Assembly (NCBI RefSeq): GCF_030547075.1
Contig: NZ_JAUOQH010000019.1
Location: forward strand, 17,871-81,870
Direction: 5' to 3'
Source: Alteromonas sp. 1_MG-2023
GTDB lineage: Bacteria > Pseudomonadota > Gammaproteobacteria > Enterobacterales > Alteromonadaceae
DNA length: 64,000 nucleotides
In this document: positions 55,288 to 62,257 of the stretch, in pieces
Position numbering within the stretch: position 1 is the first letter of the stretch
How the letters are laid out: the number at the start of each line of letters is the position of its first letter
Notes under the pieces: generated by a model
What the model was told of the DNA's origin: nothing
Databases searched by the model: none
Seen by the model: only the letters and a program-made list of their open reading frames with translations
Made by a program: the position numbers and the translations under genes

Positions 55288-55451
55288 TAATACTTGCCGT
55301 ACTGTTCGGCGCACTTTTCATAGTGATACCACTTATCGAGCGCTCTAAAATGCGCATCAGCGACGAAGACACCGCCAAATGGGCGAAGTGGATTTGGCCG
55401 CTAATGGGCATATTACTGGTAGCACAACTTCTTCGAATGATGTTTAGTTAG
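55275..55451 (+). CDS. Small membrane protein of 58 residues overlapping ubiF
   Basis: An ATG inside the last codons of ubiF opens a frame of 58 residues: MEVLIILAVLFGALFIVIPL, then ERSKMRISDEDTAKWAKW, then IWPLMGILLVAQLLRMMFS. Two membrane segments flank a charged loop of about 20 residues. The 13-base overlap with ubiF suggests translational coupling. Unrecognised; the clear hydrophobic-polar-hydrophobic layout and codon use support a real gene. It may assist the ubiquinone enzymes at the membrane, which is speculation. Confidence 0.65.
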   Translation: MEVLIILAVLFGALFIVIPLIERSKMRISDEDTAKWAKWIWPLMGILLVAQLLRMMFS

Positions 55452-55485
55452 TTGTTCGGATGGGAAGATGGTGGACCTTGTGAGA

Positions 55486-55567
55486 GCTTGCATTAGAAAC
55501 GCGCGGTAAACCCATCTATGGGCGTTCTGCCACAGCATCCATGCTGTGGAAGGTTTCTAATGCAAGC
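55486..55567. repeat. Palindromic repeat element, copy 1
   Basis: GCTTGCATTAGAAAC at 55486-55500 and GTTTCTAATGCAAGC at 55553-55567 are 15-base inverted arms. Between them are two more palindromes: CCCATCTATGGG at 55511-55522 and CCACAGCATCCATGCTGTGG at 55530-55549. The whole 82-base element can fold into a cruciform-like structure. Confidence 0.8.
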
Positions 55568-55618
55568 ACTCCCAATTCTTTAGATACATCGAGCAAAAAA
55601 ACCTTTAGAAGCACATGA

Positions 55619-55680
55619 GCGTAAAACCATCCATAGCTGCTCTGCCGCAGCATCCATGCTGAGGAAAGTTGCTAATGCAC
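55619..55680. repeat. Palindromic repeat element, copy 2 (diverged)
   Basis: Aligns to copy 1 over about 60 bases: GCGTAAAACCATCCATAGCT, then CTCTGCCGCAGCATCCATGC, then a tail GCTAATGCAC. The inner CAGCAT-CC-ATGCTG hairpin is kept but the 15-base left arm is not. It ends just before the TetR gene stop. Confidence 0.7.
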
Positions 55681-55697
55681 ACCCACCATTTACATCA

Positions 55698-56279
55698 TTA
55701 CTCAGGCCAGGACGTTTTAAGGTCGATGAGTACTTTATCAATCATAGATTCAATGGCGAGATCGTCGGTTTGCATTAAGGCAAAAGTACGAAGCCCTACA
55801 AATTGGTTTTGTAACCAATCGGCAGCTTTATCAACCGGTGTGCTCGCGGGTAGTGAATTGGTTTGAACGGCCTTTTCTACAATAGATTTGAAGCAAGTTC
55901 TTAACGTACTCATGCCATCAAGCACAGATTGTTTGCCGTTATCACCCAACATTTCCAATTCGGTAATAGACTTAATTAACAAGCATTGGCGCTGAAAGCG
56001 CATTTCTTCGGGGTTAATAAGCTCGCTGACAAAAAAAGCACGTAAGGCATCAAGCGGGTTATTGTCATCAATAACGGTGCTGAGCTTCTGCTGAGTGTTG
56101 GCTACATACTTTTCCACTACTAATTGGAACAAACCTTCTTTACTTTTAAAGCGGGCGTAAATGCTGCCTGGTCGCATATCTAAGGCTTGTTGAATATCGC
56201 GCATACCAGCGGCCTGAAAGCCTTTTTGCCAAAAAAGCGTGGTGGCCTTCTCAATCACTTCAGACTCTGCATATTTCAT
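55698..56279 (-). CDS. TetR-family transcriptional regulator
   Basis: Cytosolic repressor, about 193 residues. The N-terminal helix-turn-helix domain reads ESEVIEKATTLFWQKGFQAAGMRDIQQALDMRPGSIYARFKSKEGLF, a typical TetR start; the C-terminal part is helical ligand-binding and dimer domain. I chose the ATG at 56279 because AAGG lies nine bases upstream and the domain starts at once. It diverges from the AhpD-like gene at 56435, and a pair of palindromes in the gap is the likely operator for both. Confidence 0.9.
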   Translation of the reverse strand: MKYAESEVIEKATTLFWQKGFQAAGMRDIQQALDMRPGSIYARFKSKEGLFQLVVEKYVANTQQKLSTVIDDNNPLDALRAFFVSELINPEEMRFQRQCLLIKSITELEMLGDNGKQSVLDGMSTLRTCFKSIVEKAVQTNSLPASTPVDKAADWLQNQFVGLRTFALMQTDDLAIESMIDKVLIDLKTSWPE

Positions 56280-56305
56280 TCTGGTATACCTTATATTCGA
56301 ATGTT

Positions 56306-56344
56306 TTGAACACTTGTTCAATTATGACTTGAACAAGTGTTCAA
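56306..56344. promoter_or_regulatory. Double palindromic operator of the TetR/AhpD-like pair
   Basis: TTGAACACTTGTTCAA at 56306-56321 and TTGAACAAGTGTTCAA at 56329-56344 are each near-perfect palindromes and exact reverse complements of one another, with centres 23 bases apart. They sit between the two divergent genes, where a TetR dimer pair would bind. Confidence 0.85.
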
Positions 56345-56434
56345 GTAAACCTATATTGTATTACATCTAAACGTAATCAGTATTTATTATCATTTTAGTT
56401 ACTGGTTTTCAGTTCACATCAATAGGAGAGTGAC

Positions 56435-56986
56435 ATGAGCGATTTTACATTACACACAGCAGATAGCGCACCAGAAGCAGCTAAACCACTTCTTGAGAAT
56501 TCTCAAAAAGCTTTCGGTATGATCCCTAACTTGCATGCAGTAATGGCGGAAGCGCCAACGTTGCTTGAAGGTTATCAAATACTTCACGGTTTGGCGCAAG
56601 ATACGTCATTCAACGCAGAAGAGCTTACTGTAGTATGGCAAGCGGTTAACGTAGAGCATGCGTGTCATTACTGCGTACCAGCGCATACCGGTATTGCTAA
56701 AAGCATGAAGGTAAGTGATGAGCTAATTGAAGAGTTACGCAACGACGAAACTCTTTCTGATGCCAAGCTAAACACGTTAAAAGATACCGTACTAGCGGTA
56801 ACTCGTGGTCGCGGCCATATCGATGATGCACAGCTTAAAGCGTTTTACGATGCAGGTTATGCTCATAAGCAACTATTAGAAATTATTCTAATTTTGGCGC
56901 AAAAAGTGATGAGTAACTACACAAACCACCTAGCTGAAACCCCTGTAGACGATGCATTTAAATCGTTTGCCTGGGAACCGAAGTAG
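56435..56986 (+). CDS. AhpD-like (carboxymuconolactone decarboxylase family) protein
   Basis: Cytosolic helical protein of 183 residues. The family core reads LTVVWQAVNVEHACHYCVPAHTGIAKSM, with the redox pair CxxC (CHYC) and nearby Glu and His as in alkylhydroperoxidase AhpD. I infer a thiol peroxidase-type or related redox role, probably induced when the neighbouring TetR repressor senses its ligand. The true substrate is unknown. GGAG precedes the ATG, and a hairpin terminator follows. Confidence 0.88.
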   Translation: MSDFTLHTADSAPEAAKPLLENSQKAFGMIPNLHAVMAEAPTLLEGYQILHGLAQDTSFNAEELTVVWQAVNVEHACHYCVPAHTGIAKSMKVSDELIEELRNDETLSDAKLNTLKDTVLAVTRGRGHIDDAQLKAFYDAGYAHKQLLEIILILAQKVMSNYTNHLAETPVDDAFKSFAWEPK

Positions 56987-57064
56987 GCAGGCCGGCAGGA
57001 AATTGAGTTAACAGTGATTAATTGATATTAAAATAAATTCTATTGCTGGTAATTTAAAAAAACG

Positions 57065-57098
57065 AAGGCGGGTTCTGATTATCAGAATCCGTCTTTTT
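57065..57098 (+). terminator. Terminator of the AhpD-like gene
   Basis: AAGGCGGGTTCTGA and TCAGAATCCGTCTT form a long stem with G:U pairs, followed by Ts. Confidence 0.85.
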
Positions 57099-57712
57099 AA
57101 TGAGGGGCACCTAAATCCAGTTGTTACAAACAAGTACAAAGCACTAACCCAAGTGCTGAAATTCCCTCGCTAATGCACAGCAAGTTATAGAAGCTGCGAG
57201 ATTGTTTATATACATGTTCTTCAACTAGCGCCTCGCTACGTATCGATTTATTCCGAGTTTATCTAACATTGGGGCTTACTCAAGAAAGTAGCTTATTAGC
57301 TCAAAAGCTAATCTTGTTAGTTAACCCTCAGTACGTGAAAATTGAAATCGTAAATTGTTAAATATCGTCAGCTTTTATTACAAGTAATTTGGCTAATGCG
57401 AAATCATTCGCGCTTTATTTAACTGAACCTATTTATTAGTTCATGTACATGCTTTCTTTACTTAAAAGTATTGTCGTAAAAGCAGTTAATATAATTTAGC
57501 ATTTCTCGATTGGGATGGTGTAACCTGTGAGTTTTGATGAAAGAGTTTACATTCTTGTTAAACGAGGAATGCTCGAGTTTTGCAGATAATTTAGTTATAT
57601 AAGTTATATGCTCATATAATTTTTTGAACTTAAGTGTCTGTTAATAAGTTTGAATTTAAGCATTGCATAACTGAGATAATTAGCAATTTGCGACAGAGTT
57701 AAAGGTGGGAGT
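57099..57712. other. Long AT-rich intergenic region before the export genes
   Basis: About 610 bases without a convincing gene. No repeat of the kinds seen elsewhere. The region is markedly AT-rich, and the AGGTGGGAGT just before 57713 is the ribosome site of the next gene. Confidence 0.55.
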
Positions 57713-58231
57713 ATGTGTTTTAATCGTGTTGTGGTTGGAGTAATAGTCTTATTGACCAGTTTTTATTCTGATGCACAACGTTATGAGTATACGCTTAACG
57801 CGGGTGATATTATAAGTATTCGAGTGAGTGGAGAACCTGATTTATCAATAGATAGTGAAATTGACGTTACTGGAACCCTTGAATATCCATTCTTAGGTAG
57901 AATAAAAGTTAAATCAAAAACTGTTTCAGAAGTACGTTGGATAATTGTAGACGGTTTGAAAGGTGATTATTTATTAAATCCAGAAGTAGATGTTTTTATT
58001 AAAGAGTACCGCCATTTTGTTATTAATGGTGATGTGATATCACCCAAAGAATATCCGTTTGAGCCTGGTTTAACGTTTGCTCAAGCCATAAAAGCAGCGG
58101 GGGGCTTCAATGAGAGCGGATCACAGAAACAAATTAAGGTTAGACGTAAACTCGAAGGTGGCGTAATAATTATTGAAAACGTGAAAAGGGAAGAATTGAT
58201 ACAAGCTGGTGATGTTATCATTATTCAGTGA
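57713..58231 (+). CDS. Polysaccharide export protein, Wza-like (short)
   Basis: Exported protein of 172 residues. A signal peptide (VVVGVIVLLTSFYSDAQ) precedes a poly-export domain (YTLNAGDIISIRVSGEPDLSIDSEIDVTGTLEYPFLGRIKV) and an SLBB-type domain (FVINGDVISPKEYPFEPGLTFAQAIKAAGGF). There is no lipobox Cys at the cleavage site and no C-terminal barrel helix, so it is shorter than Wza and closer to the periplasmic form. It begins a two-gene unit with the Wzc-like gene. Glycosyltransferases and a polymerase are not nearby. Confidence 0.88.
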   Translation: MCFNRVVVGVIVLLTSFYSDAQRYEYTLNAGDIISIRVSGEPDLSIDSEIDVTGTLEYPFLGRIKVKSKTVSEVRWIIVDGLKGDYLLNPEVDVFIKEYRHFVINGDVISPKEYPFEPGLTFAQAIKAAGGFNESGSQKQIKVRRKLEGGVIIIENVKREELIQAGDVIIIQ

Positions 58232-58271
58232 ACTCCTCACGACGGTTACAGGAAGTAAAATAGAGTACAAG

Positions 58272-60425
58272 ATGAACGAATTAAAAATGGAAATCCGTAC
58301 AAGGCAAAACGCAGACGAAAAGCAATTAAGTGTTCGATTTTGTTTAGAAACACTTAAGGAAAACAAATGGAAAATAGTGCTTTTCATCGTTATTACTATG
58401 CTTATAGCTTCACTTTTGATATTGAGGTTACCTTCAATTTATGAGGCTAAGGCTACTCTCTATATTAAAGAAGAAAAGTCGGCGCCTAGCAAACCTGCTA
58501 TCTATACAGGCGATGATGAGTACCAACATACACAGTTTAAAATATTACAATCTGAATCATTAGCCCTTGAAGTAATAGAAAACCTCGCTCTAGTAGAGGT
58601 CTATGAAAAATTATACCCGTTGTCTAGTAGTCGTGAAGACTCTGCTATGTCTGAGATAAAGCGAGCATTAAGAATCCCGCTTATTGAACAAACGATAAGA
58701 GATTTCGTTGGAGCACCAGAAGAGCCTTTATCTAGTGAAATTTCCGCTGACGACATAAAGCTTCAGCAAACCCTTCGATGGTTCAAAGATAATATTTCTA
58801 TTAACCCCGTAGCTAAAACCCAGTTGGTTAAAATCAGCTTTCAGTCAGAAGATCCTCAATTAGCGATGGATATCGTTAACACGTTAGGTGAACTTTATAT
58901 TGATGGTTTGCTTAGTATTAGGATGGAAGAAGCTGATAAAGCCATAACGTGGTTACAAAGCCGAAATAAAAATATTACTGAAGAATTGGCGTTAGCTGAA
59001 AATGAATTGAAGCAGTTTATCGAGCAACAAAAAACTGAAAACGCAGTCAGTGAAAGACAGACGCCAATAGAACCCTCAGACGATTTAAAAGCCCTTGAAG
59101 AAGTCCAAGCGCAACGAGTTAACCTAGAAACTATATTATCTCAGGTTGAGTTATTAGAGGTTCCAGATACCAGTCTCTTGAATCAATTTATAGAAACGCC
59201 ATCGTTTCAAAAATTGGCACTAGCTGAGAGAGAAGCAATAACGTCATTTAATAAAGTTAATAAGCGCTATGGGCCTAAACACCCCGATTATATAGCTGCA
59301 AATACAAGCGTGCAGCAGGCGAAATCGCAAATAGCTAATCAGGTTCAAATCGAGCTTCCTAACCTAGAAGAAAAACTAGATGCTTTAAAACAAACTGAAG
59401 CAAGTTTACAACCAGACCAAAATAATGAAAAAACCGAAGCGGTTACGGTTGAACTTAACCGATTGAAATATGACGTGACTCGTTTGAGTGAAGTACAAAA
59501 CTTAATGAGTAGCCGTTTAGAAAAAATAAACTCAAACAATAATTTTAGTTTTGAAAATGCTAGGTTTGTTGATTCAGCAAGACGTCCTTTGACACCAATG
59601 AAGCCCGCAACGACAGTCTTTTTGCTTATCGTTTTGATGTTCAGCTTTATTTTCGCAAGCCTTGTAGTGTTGGTGGTTGCGTATTTTAGTAATACCTACC
59701 GGCGCGCGGAAGAAATTGAAGAAGAACTAAAAGCCAAACTTCTAGGTTTTATACCAAAACTAAGTAAGAAGAAAAAACACAATTTACCGCTCCATGTATA
59801 TTTCGACGAAAAATACCGTGAGTTTACCGACGCAATAGATAATATCCGAACTGGCCAAATGGTAGGGCAACTAAATAGCAACGATGTAGTGACCCTGATT
59901 ACCTCAGCAGAGCCTAATGATGGAACCTCAACTACATCATTTAGCCTTTCGTTTAGCTTCGGCCAAATGGAAAAAGTACTCTTAATTGATGCCAATTTGC
60001 GAAAGCCATCAATAGCCAAGCGTTTCGGATTACCGCCTTATCAACTTGGCCTAAGTAATGTTTTGCACTCCGAGCTCGATGCAGAGAACTGTATTGTGCC
60101 AGACACAAAATCAGGCATAGATATATTGCCTGCAGGCAATCATACCTACAATATGTCCGAACTGCTTACTGGCAATGAATTTTCAACTTTAATAGAAAAG
60201 CTCAAACACAAATATACCAAAATAGTGATTGATTCTGCTCCTTGCCAAGCACAGAGTGAAACCCTTACATTAGCTAGATTCGCGGATTCTATTATCTTTG
60301 TTATCAAAGCCGGCTCCACTAAAAAGCAATCGGTGAGAGCAGCTGTAAAACGTTTACGACTATCTGGTAACACAATCGAAGGGATAGTGCTGAATTCGGC
60401 AGACATAGGTAAGCAAAGTGATTGA
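58272..60425 (+). CDS. Wzc-like chain-length/copolymerase protein with degenerate kinase domain
   Basis: Inner-membrane protein of about 717 residues. A Wzz-type N-terminal segment (KWKIVLFIVITMLIASLLIL) and a second membrane helix (about residues 447-470) frame a long periplasmic coiled coil. The C-terminal domain looks like a BY-kinase, but Walker A reads EPNDGTSTTS where Lys is expected (GKS/T), and Walker A' reads DANLRKP where the second Asp is expected (DADLR). IVIDSAP remains as Walker B. There is no C-terminal Tyr cluster. Kinase activity is therefore doubtful. The start at 58272 follows a 40-base gap after the export gene; an ATG at 58209 overlaps it. Confidence 0.87.
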   Translation: MNELKMEIRTRQNADEKQLSVRFCLETLKENKWKIVLFIVITMLIASLLILRLPSIYEAKATLYIKEEKSAPSKPAIYTGDDEYQHTQFKILQSESLALEVIENLALVEVYEKLYPLSSSREDSAMSEIKRALRIPLIEQTIRDFVGAPEEPLSSEISADDIKLQQTLRWFKDNISINPVAKTQLVKISFQSEDPQLAMDIVNTLGELYIDGLLSIRMEEADKAITWLQSRNKNITEELALAENELKQFIEQQKTENAVSERQTPIEPSDDLKALEEVQAQRVNLETILSQVELLEVPDTSLLNQFIETPSFQKLALAEREAITSFNKVNKRYGPKHPDYIAANTSVQQAKSQIANQVQIELPNLEEKLDALKQTEASLQPDQNNEKTEAVTVELNRLKYDVTRLSEVQNLMSSRLEKINSNNNFSFENARFVDSARRPLTPMKPATTVFLLIVLMFSFIFASLVVLVVAYFSNTYRRAEEIEEELKAKLLGFIPKLSKKKKHNLPLHVYFDEKYREFTDAIDNIRTGQMVGQLNSNDVVTLITSAEPNDGTSTTSFSLSFSFGQMEKVLLIDANLRKPSIAKRFGLPPYQLGLSNVLHSELDAENCIVPDTKSGIDILPAGNHTYNMSELLTGNEFSTLIEKLKHKYTKIVIDSAPCQAQSETLTLARFADSIIFVIKAGSTKKQSVRAAVKRLRLSGNTIEGIVLNSADIGKQSD

Positions 60426-60581
60426 TCTATCAATCATCGTAATTCCTAATAGGGCATAAATAACGGACAAAAGTAGAGCATCGAATTGGGTGCTTATTTT
60501 TGACTAGTTAAAAATATCAATGTCGTGCTCTTTATGTCCCTGCTTGGACAACGATAGACCTAGTTTGAATTAAACTAGTAT

Positions 60582-60610
60582 CCAATGGTAATTGCCTCGA
60601 TTACCATTGG
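60582..60610. repeat. Perfect 11-base hairpin after the Wzc-like gene
   Basis: CCAATGGTAAT at 60582-60592 and ATTACCATTGG at 60600-60610 surround TGCCTCG. No U-tract follows. A second small palindrome TAGTTT-GAATT-AAACTA lies at 60561-60577. The rest of the gap from 60426 to 60709 has no gene that I can support. Confidence 0.7.
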
Positions 60611-60709
60611 CTCCTCAAAACATCAAGCTTAAGTAATAGCTTCCACTAGCTCACAAGCTAGAGGACTTGCGACTAATTTTATCACTTTAAATGTATATAC
60701 AAATGCTAT

Positions 60710-60841
60710 ATGCTGTATAGCCATAAATCGCGTGAACTGGTATCTTCTGGCATTTTAGGGCTGGCTGATACGGATAACCCCGTTCTTGATGAGGACTTAC
60801 GTTGGATAAGAAAAAGAATAAAAAAAAGAATAGTCAGCTGA
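60710..60841 (+). CDS. Possible small protein overlapping the RHH gene
   Basis: A 43-residue frame (MLYSHKSRELVSSGILGLAD, then TDNPVLDEDLRWIRK) overlaps the start of the next gene in another frame. It has plausible coding composition up to the overlap but no strong ribosome site. It may be a short upstream gene, or the 5' part of a single gene joined to the RHH frame by -1 frameshifting at an eight-A run (60820-60827). Confidence 0.35.
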   Translation: MLYSHKSRELVSSGILGLADTDNPVLDEDLRWIRKRIKKRIVS

Positions 60842-60975
60842 TTATTCGCATTAACGATCAGGAGCGTGCCGACTTTATTCATCTCTGTGAAGAGCTTGAT
60901 ACCACAGCGGCAAGAGAGATCAGGCGGTTTATCAAAGAATTCACTGAAGAGCAAAAAGCCAAGTCGTCGGACTAG
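60802..60975 (+). CDS. Small ribbon-helix-helix-like protein, 57 residues
   Basis: A frame starting with TTG at 60802 encodes a Lys-rich N-terminus (LDKKKNKKKN) followed by SQLIIRINDQERADFIHLCE, then ELDTTAAREIRRFIKEF. A beta strand followed by two helices with this spacing resembles RHH (CopG/Arc-type) DNA-binding proteins. GAGG lies seven bases before the TTG. The gene has no toxin or other partner beside it, so it is not an evident toxin-antitoxin pair. A run of eight A in the Lys codons overlaps the upstream small frame. Confidence 0.7.
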   Translation: MDKKKNKKKNSQLIIRINDQERADFIHLCEELDTTAAREIRRFIKEFTEEQKAKSSD

Positions 60976-61089
60976 CGCTTTTGCTTTATCAAAAATGCAT
61001 TTGCTCTTAAAGCAGTGATTACATCGAGTGAGCGTATATTGCCTAGCATTCCTCACTCAATAACCAATAGCAATAAAAGGATATTTCCA

Positions 61090-61206
61090 ATGGCTAAAGC
61101 TAAAAAAGTTAAACAAGAAATTAAAGTAACAAAAGCTAAAATTTCTAAGCAAGAAGGTAAACTTAAAAAGCTTAAGAAAGAGCTTAAAAAAGCGAAGAAA
61201 AAATAA
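61090..61206 (+). CDS. Lysine-rich small protein of 38 residues
   Basis: An ATG at 61090 with AAAAGGA upstream opens MAKAKKVKQEIKVTKAKISK, then QEGKLKKLKKELKKAKKK. Almost half the residues are Lys, with a heptad-like spacing that could form a basic helix. It has its own strong terminator. I cannot name a function; a nucleic-acid-binding or ribosome-associated role is a guess. An in-frame ATG at 61015 would add 25 residues without a ribosome site. Confidence 0.65.
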   Translation: MAKAKKVKQEIKVTKAKISKQEGKLKKLKKELKKAKKK

Positions 61207-61232
61207 TTCGCTGCATTAAGGCATAAAGATAC

Positions 61233-61268
61233 AAAACGGCGTATAAGCATGGCTTAACGCCGTTTTTT
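61233..61268 (+). terminator. Terminator of the lysine-rich gene
   Basis: AAAACGGCGT and ACGCCGTTTT, with inner TAAGC/GCTTA around ATG, followed by Ts. The gap from here to 61523 shows no further feature. Confidence 0.92.
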
Positions 61269-61523
61269 GTATATGATTGTTTAACGGTTTAGCACTTTTG
61301 CTATTCATCTGGAGAGCAAAAGAACAGGCAACACATCGTAATTATAAAATCATTACACCTGCCAAGTCATGCAGGCTAGCCAAACTCAAAAGTAGCCTAA
61401 ACTCATAGCCGGCATAAGCTAATCCCCAGCTTAAACTCATTACTGCATTTTGAACTCCTTAGCGGCTATACTCACAATGGAAAAAGTTGGTTAATTAATC
61501 ACGATGATTGCTAAGGAACATTC

Positions 61524-62141
61524 TTGTCTGACATTCACTTCTACGAACCTAAATTAGGGCATGGTCTAGCCCACGACCCTTTCAACGCCATTATTGCGCC
61601 TAGGCCCATTGGTTGGATTTCGTCTAAAAGTAAAGACGGTAAGCTAAACCTGGCCCCTTATAGTTTCTTTAACGCGCTTAATTACACGCCACCTATTATT
61701 GGCTTTTCAAGCGTGGGCAATAAAGATTCACTTAAAAATATTAATGCGACCGGTGAGTTTTGTTGGAATCTTGTCGGTAAACCATTATTAGAGGCTATGA
61801 ATCAAACCAGTGCACCATTAGCGTCTGATGAAGATGAGTTCGCGTTTGCTGGTTTGGATACCGTAGCATCACACATTGTCAATGTGCCTAGGGTGAAATC
61901 AAGCCCCGTCAGTATGGAGTGCAAGCTTACCGATATCGTACAGCTTAAAAATGCTGAAGGCGGTTTGTGTGAAAGCTGGTTTGTGATGGGTGAAGTTGTG
62001 GGTGTGCATATACAAAAAGACATGATTGAAGCGGGTGTATACAAAACCTTGAAAGCAGAACCGGTTATGCGCGGTGGTGGAGCGGGGGATTATTTTACCG
62101 TAGATAGCAGCAATATGTTTGAGCTGTTAAGACCAAAATAA
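61524..62141 (+). CDS. Flavin reductase-like (FMN-binding split barrel) protein
   Basis: Cytosolic FMN-binding protein of 205 residues. It has the split-barrel family pattern: NAIIAPRPIGWISSKSKDGKLNLAPYSFFNALNYTPPIIGFSS, then KDSLKNINATGEFCWNLVG and VSMECKLTDIVQL. Such proteins reduce or bind flavin or act as small oxidoreductases. The start is a TTG at 61524, six bases after AAGGA; no ATG fits. It converges with the alanine symporter gene, and a shared hairpin lies between. Confidence 0.9.
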   Translation: MSDIHFYEPKLGHGLAHDPFNAIIAPRPIGWISSKSKDGKLNLAPYSFFNALNYTPPIIGFSSVGNKDSLKNINATGEFCWNLVGKPLLEAMNQTSAPLASDEDEFAFAGLDTVASHIVNVPRVKSSPVSMECKLTDIVQLKNAEGGLCESWFVMGEVVGVHIQKDMIEAGVYKTLKAEPVMRGGGAGDYFTVDSSNMFELLRPK

Positions 62142-62160
62142 ATTTAGCCGTAGCGATAAA

Positions 62161-62210
62161 AAAAGCAGTGGCGACGATTTAAAAACTTCTTAAAAAGTTG
62201 CCACTGCTTT
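62161..62210 (-). terminator. Terminator between the flavin reductase and symporter genes
   Basis: AAAGCAGTGGC and GCCACTGCTTT form an 11-base stem with a long AT-rich loop. On the minus strand it is followed by TTTTTTT, so it mainly serves the symporter gene. Confidence 0.85.
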
Positions 62211-62257
62211 AGCGGTGTTTTTAGTTTTATCTTTAACTTTATTTTTAAGTGTAAGTC

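Noticed and set aside
60802..60975. Antitoxin of a toxin-antitoxin pair
   Set aside because: The RHH-like protein has no toxin-like gene next to it; the following gene is a lysine-rich peptide with its own terminator.
60706..61056. 116-codon leftward frame over the RHH gene
   Set aside because: It is antisense to a better-supported small gene and shows no domain; the plus-strand frames have a ribosome site and RHH pattern.
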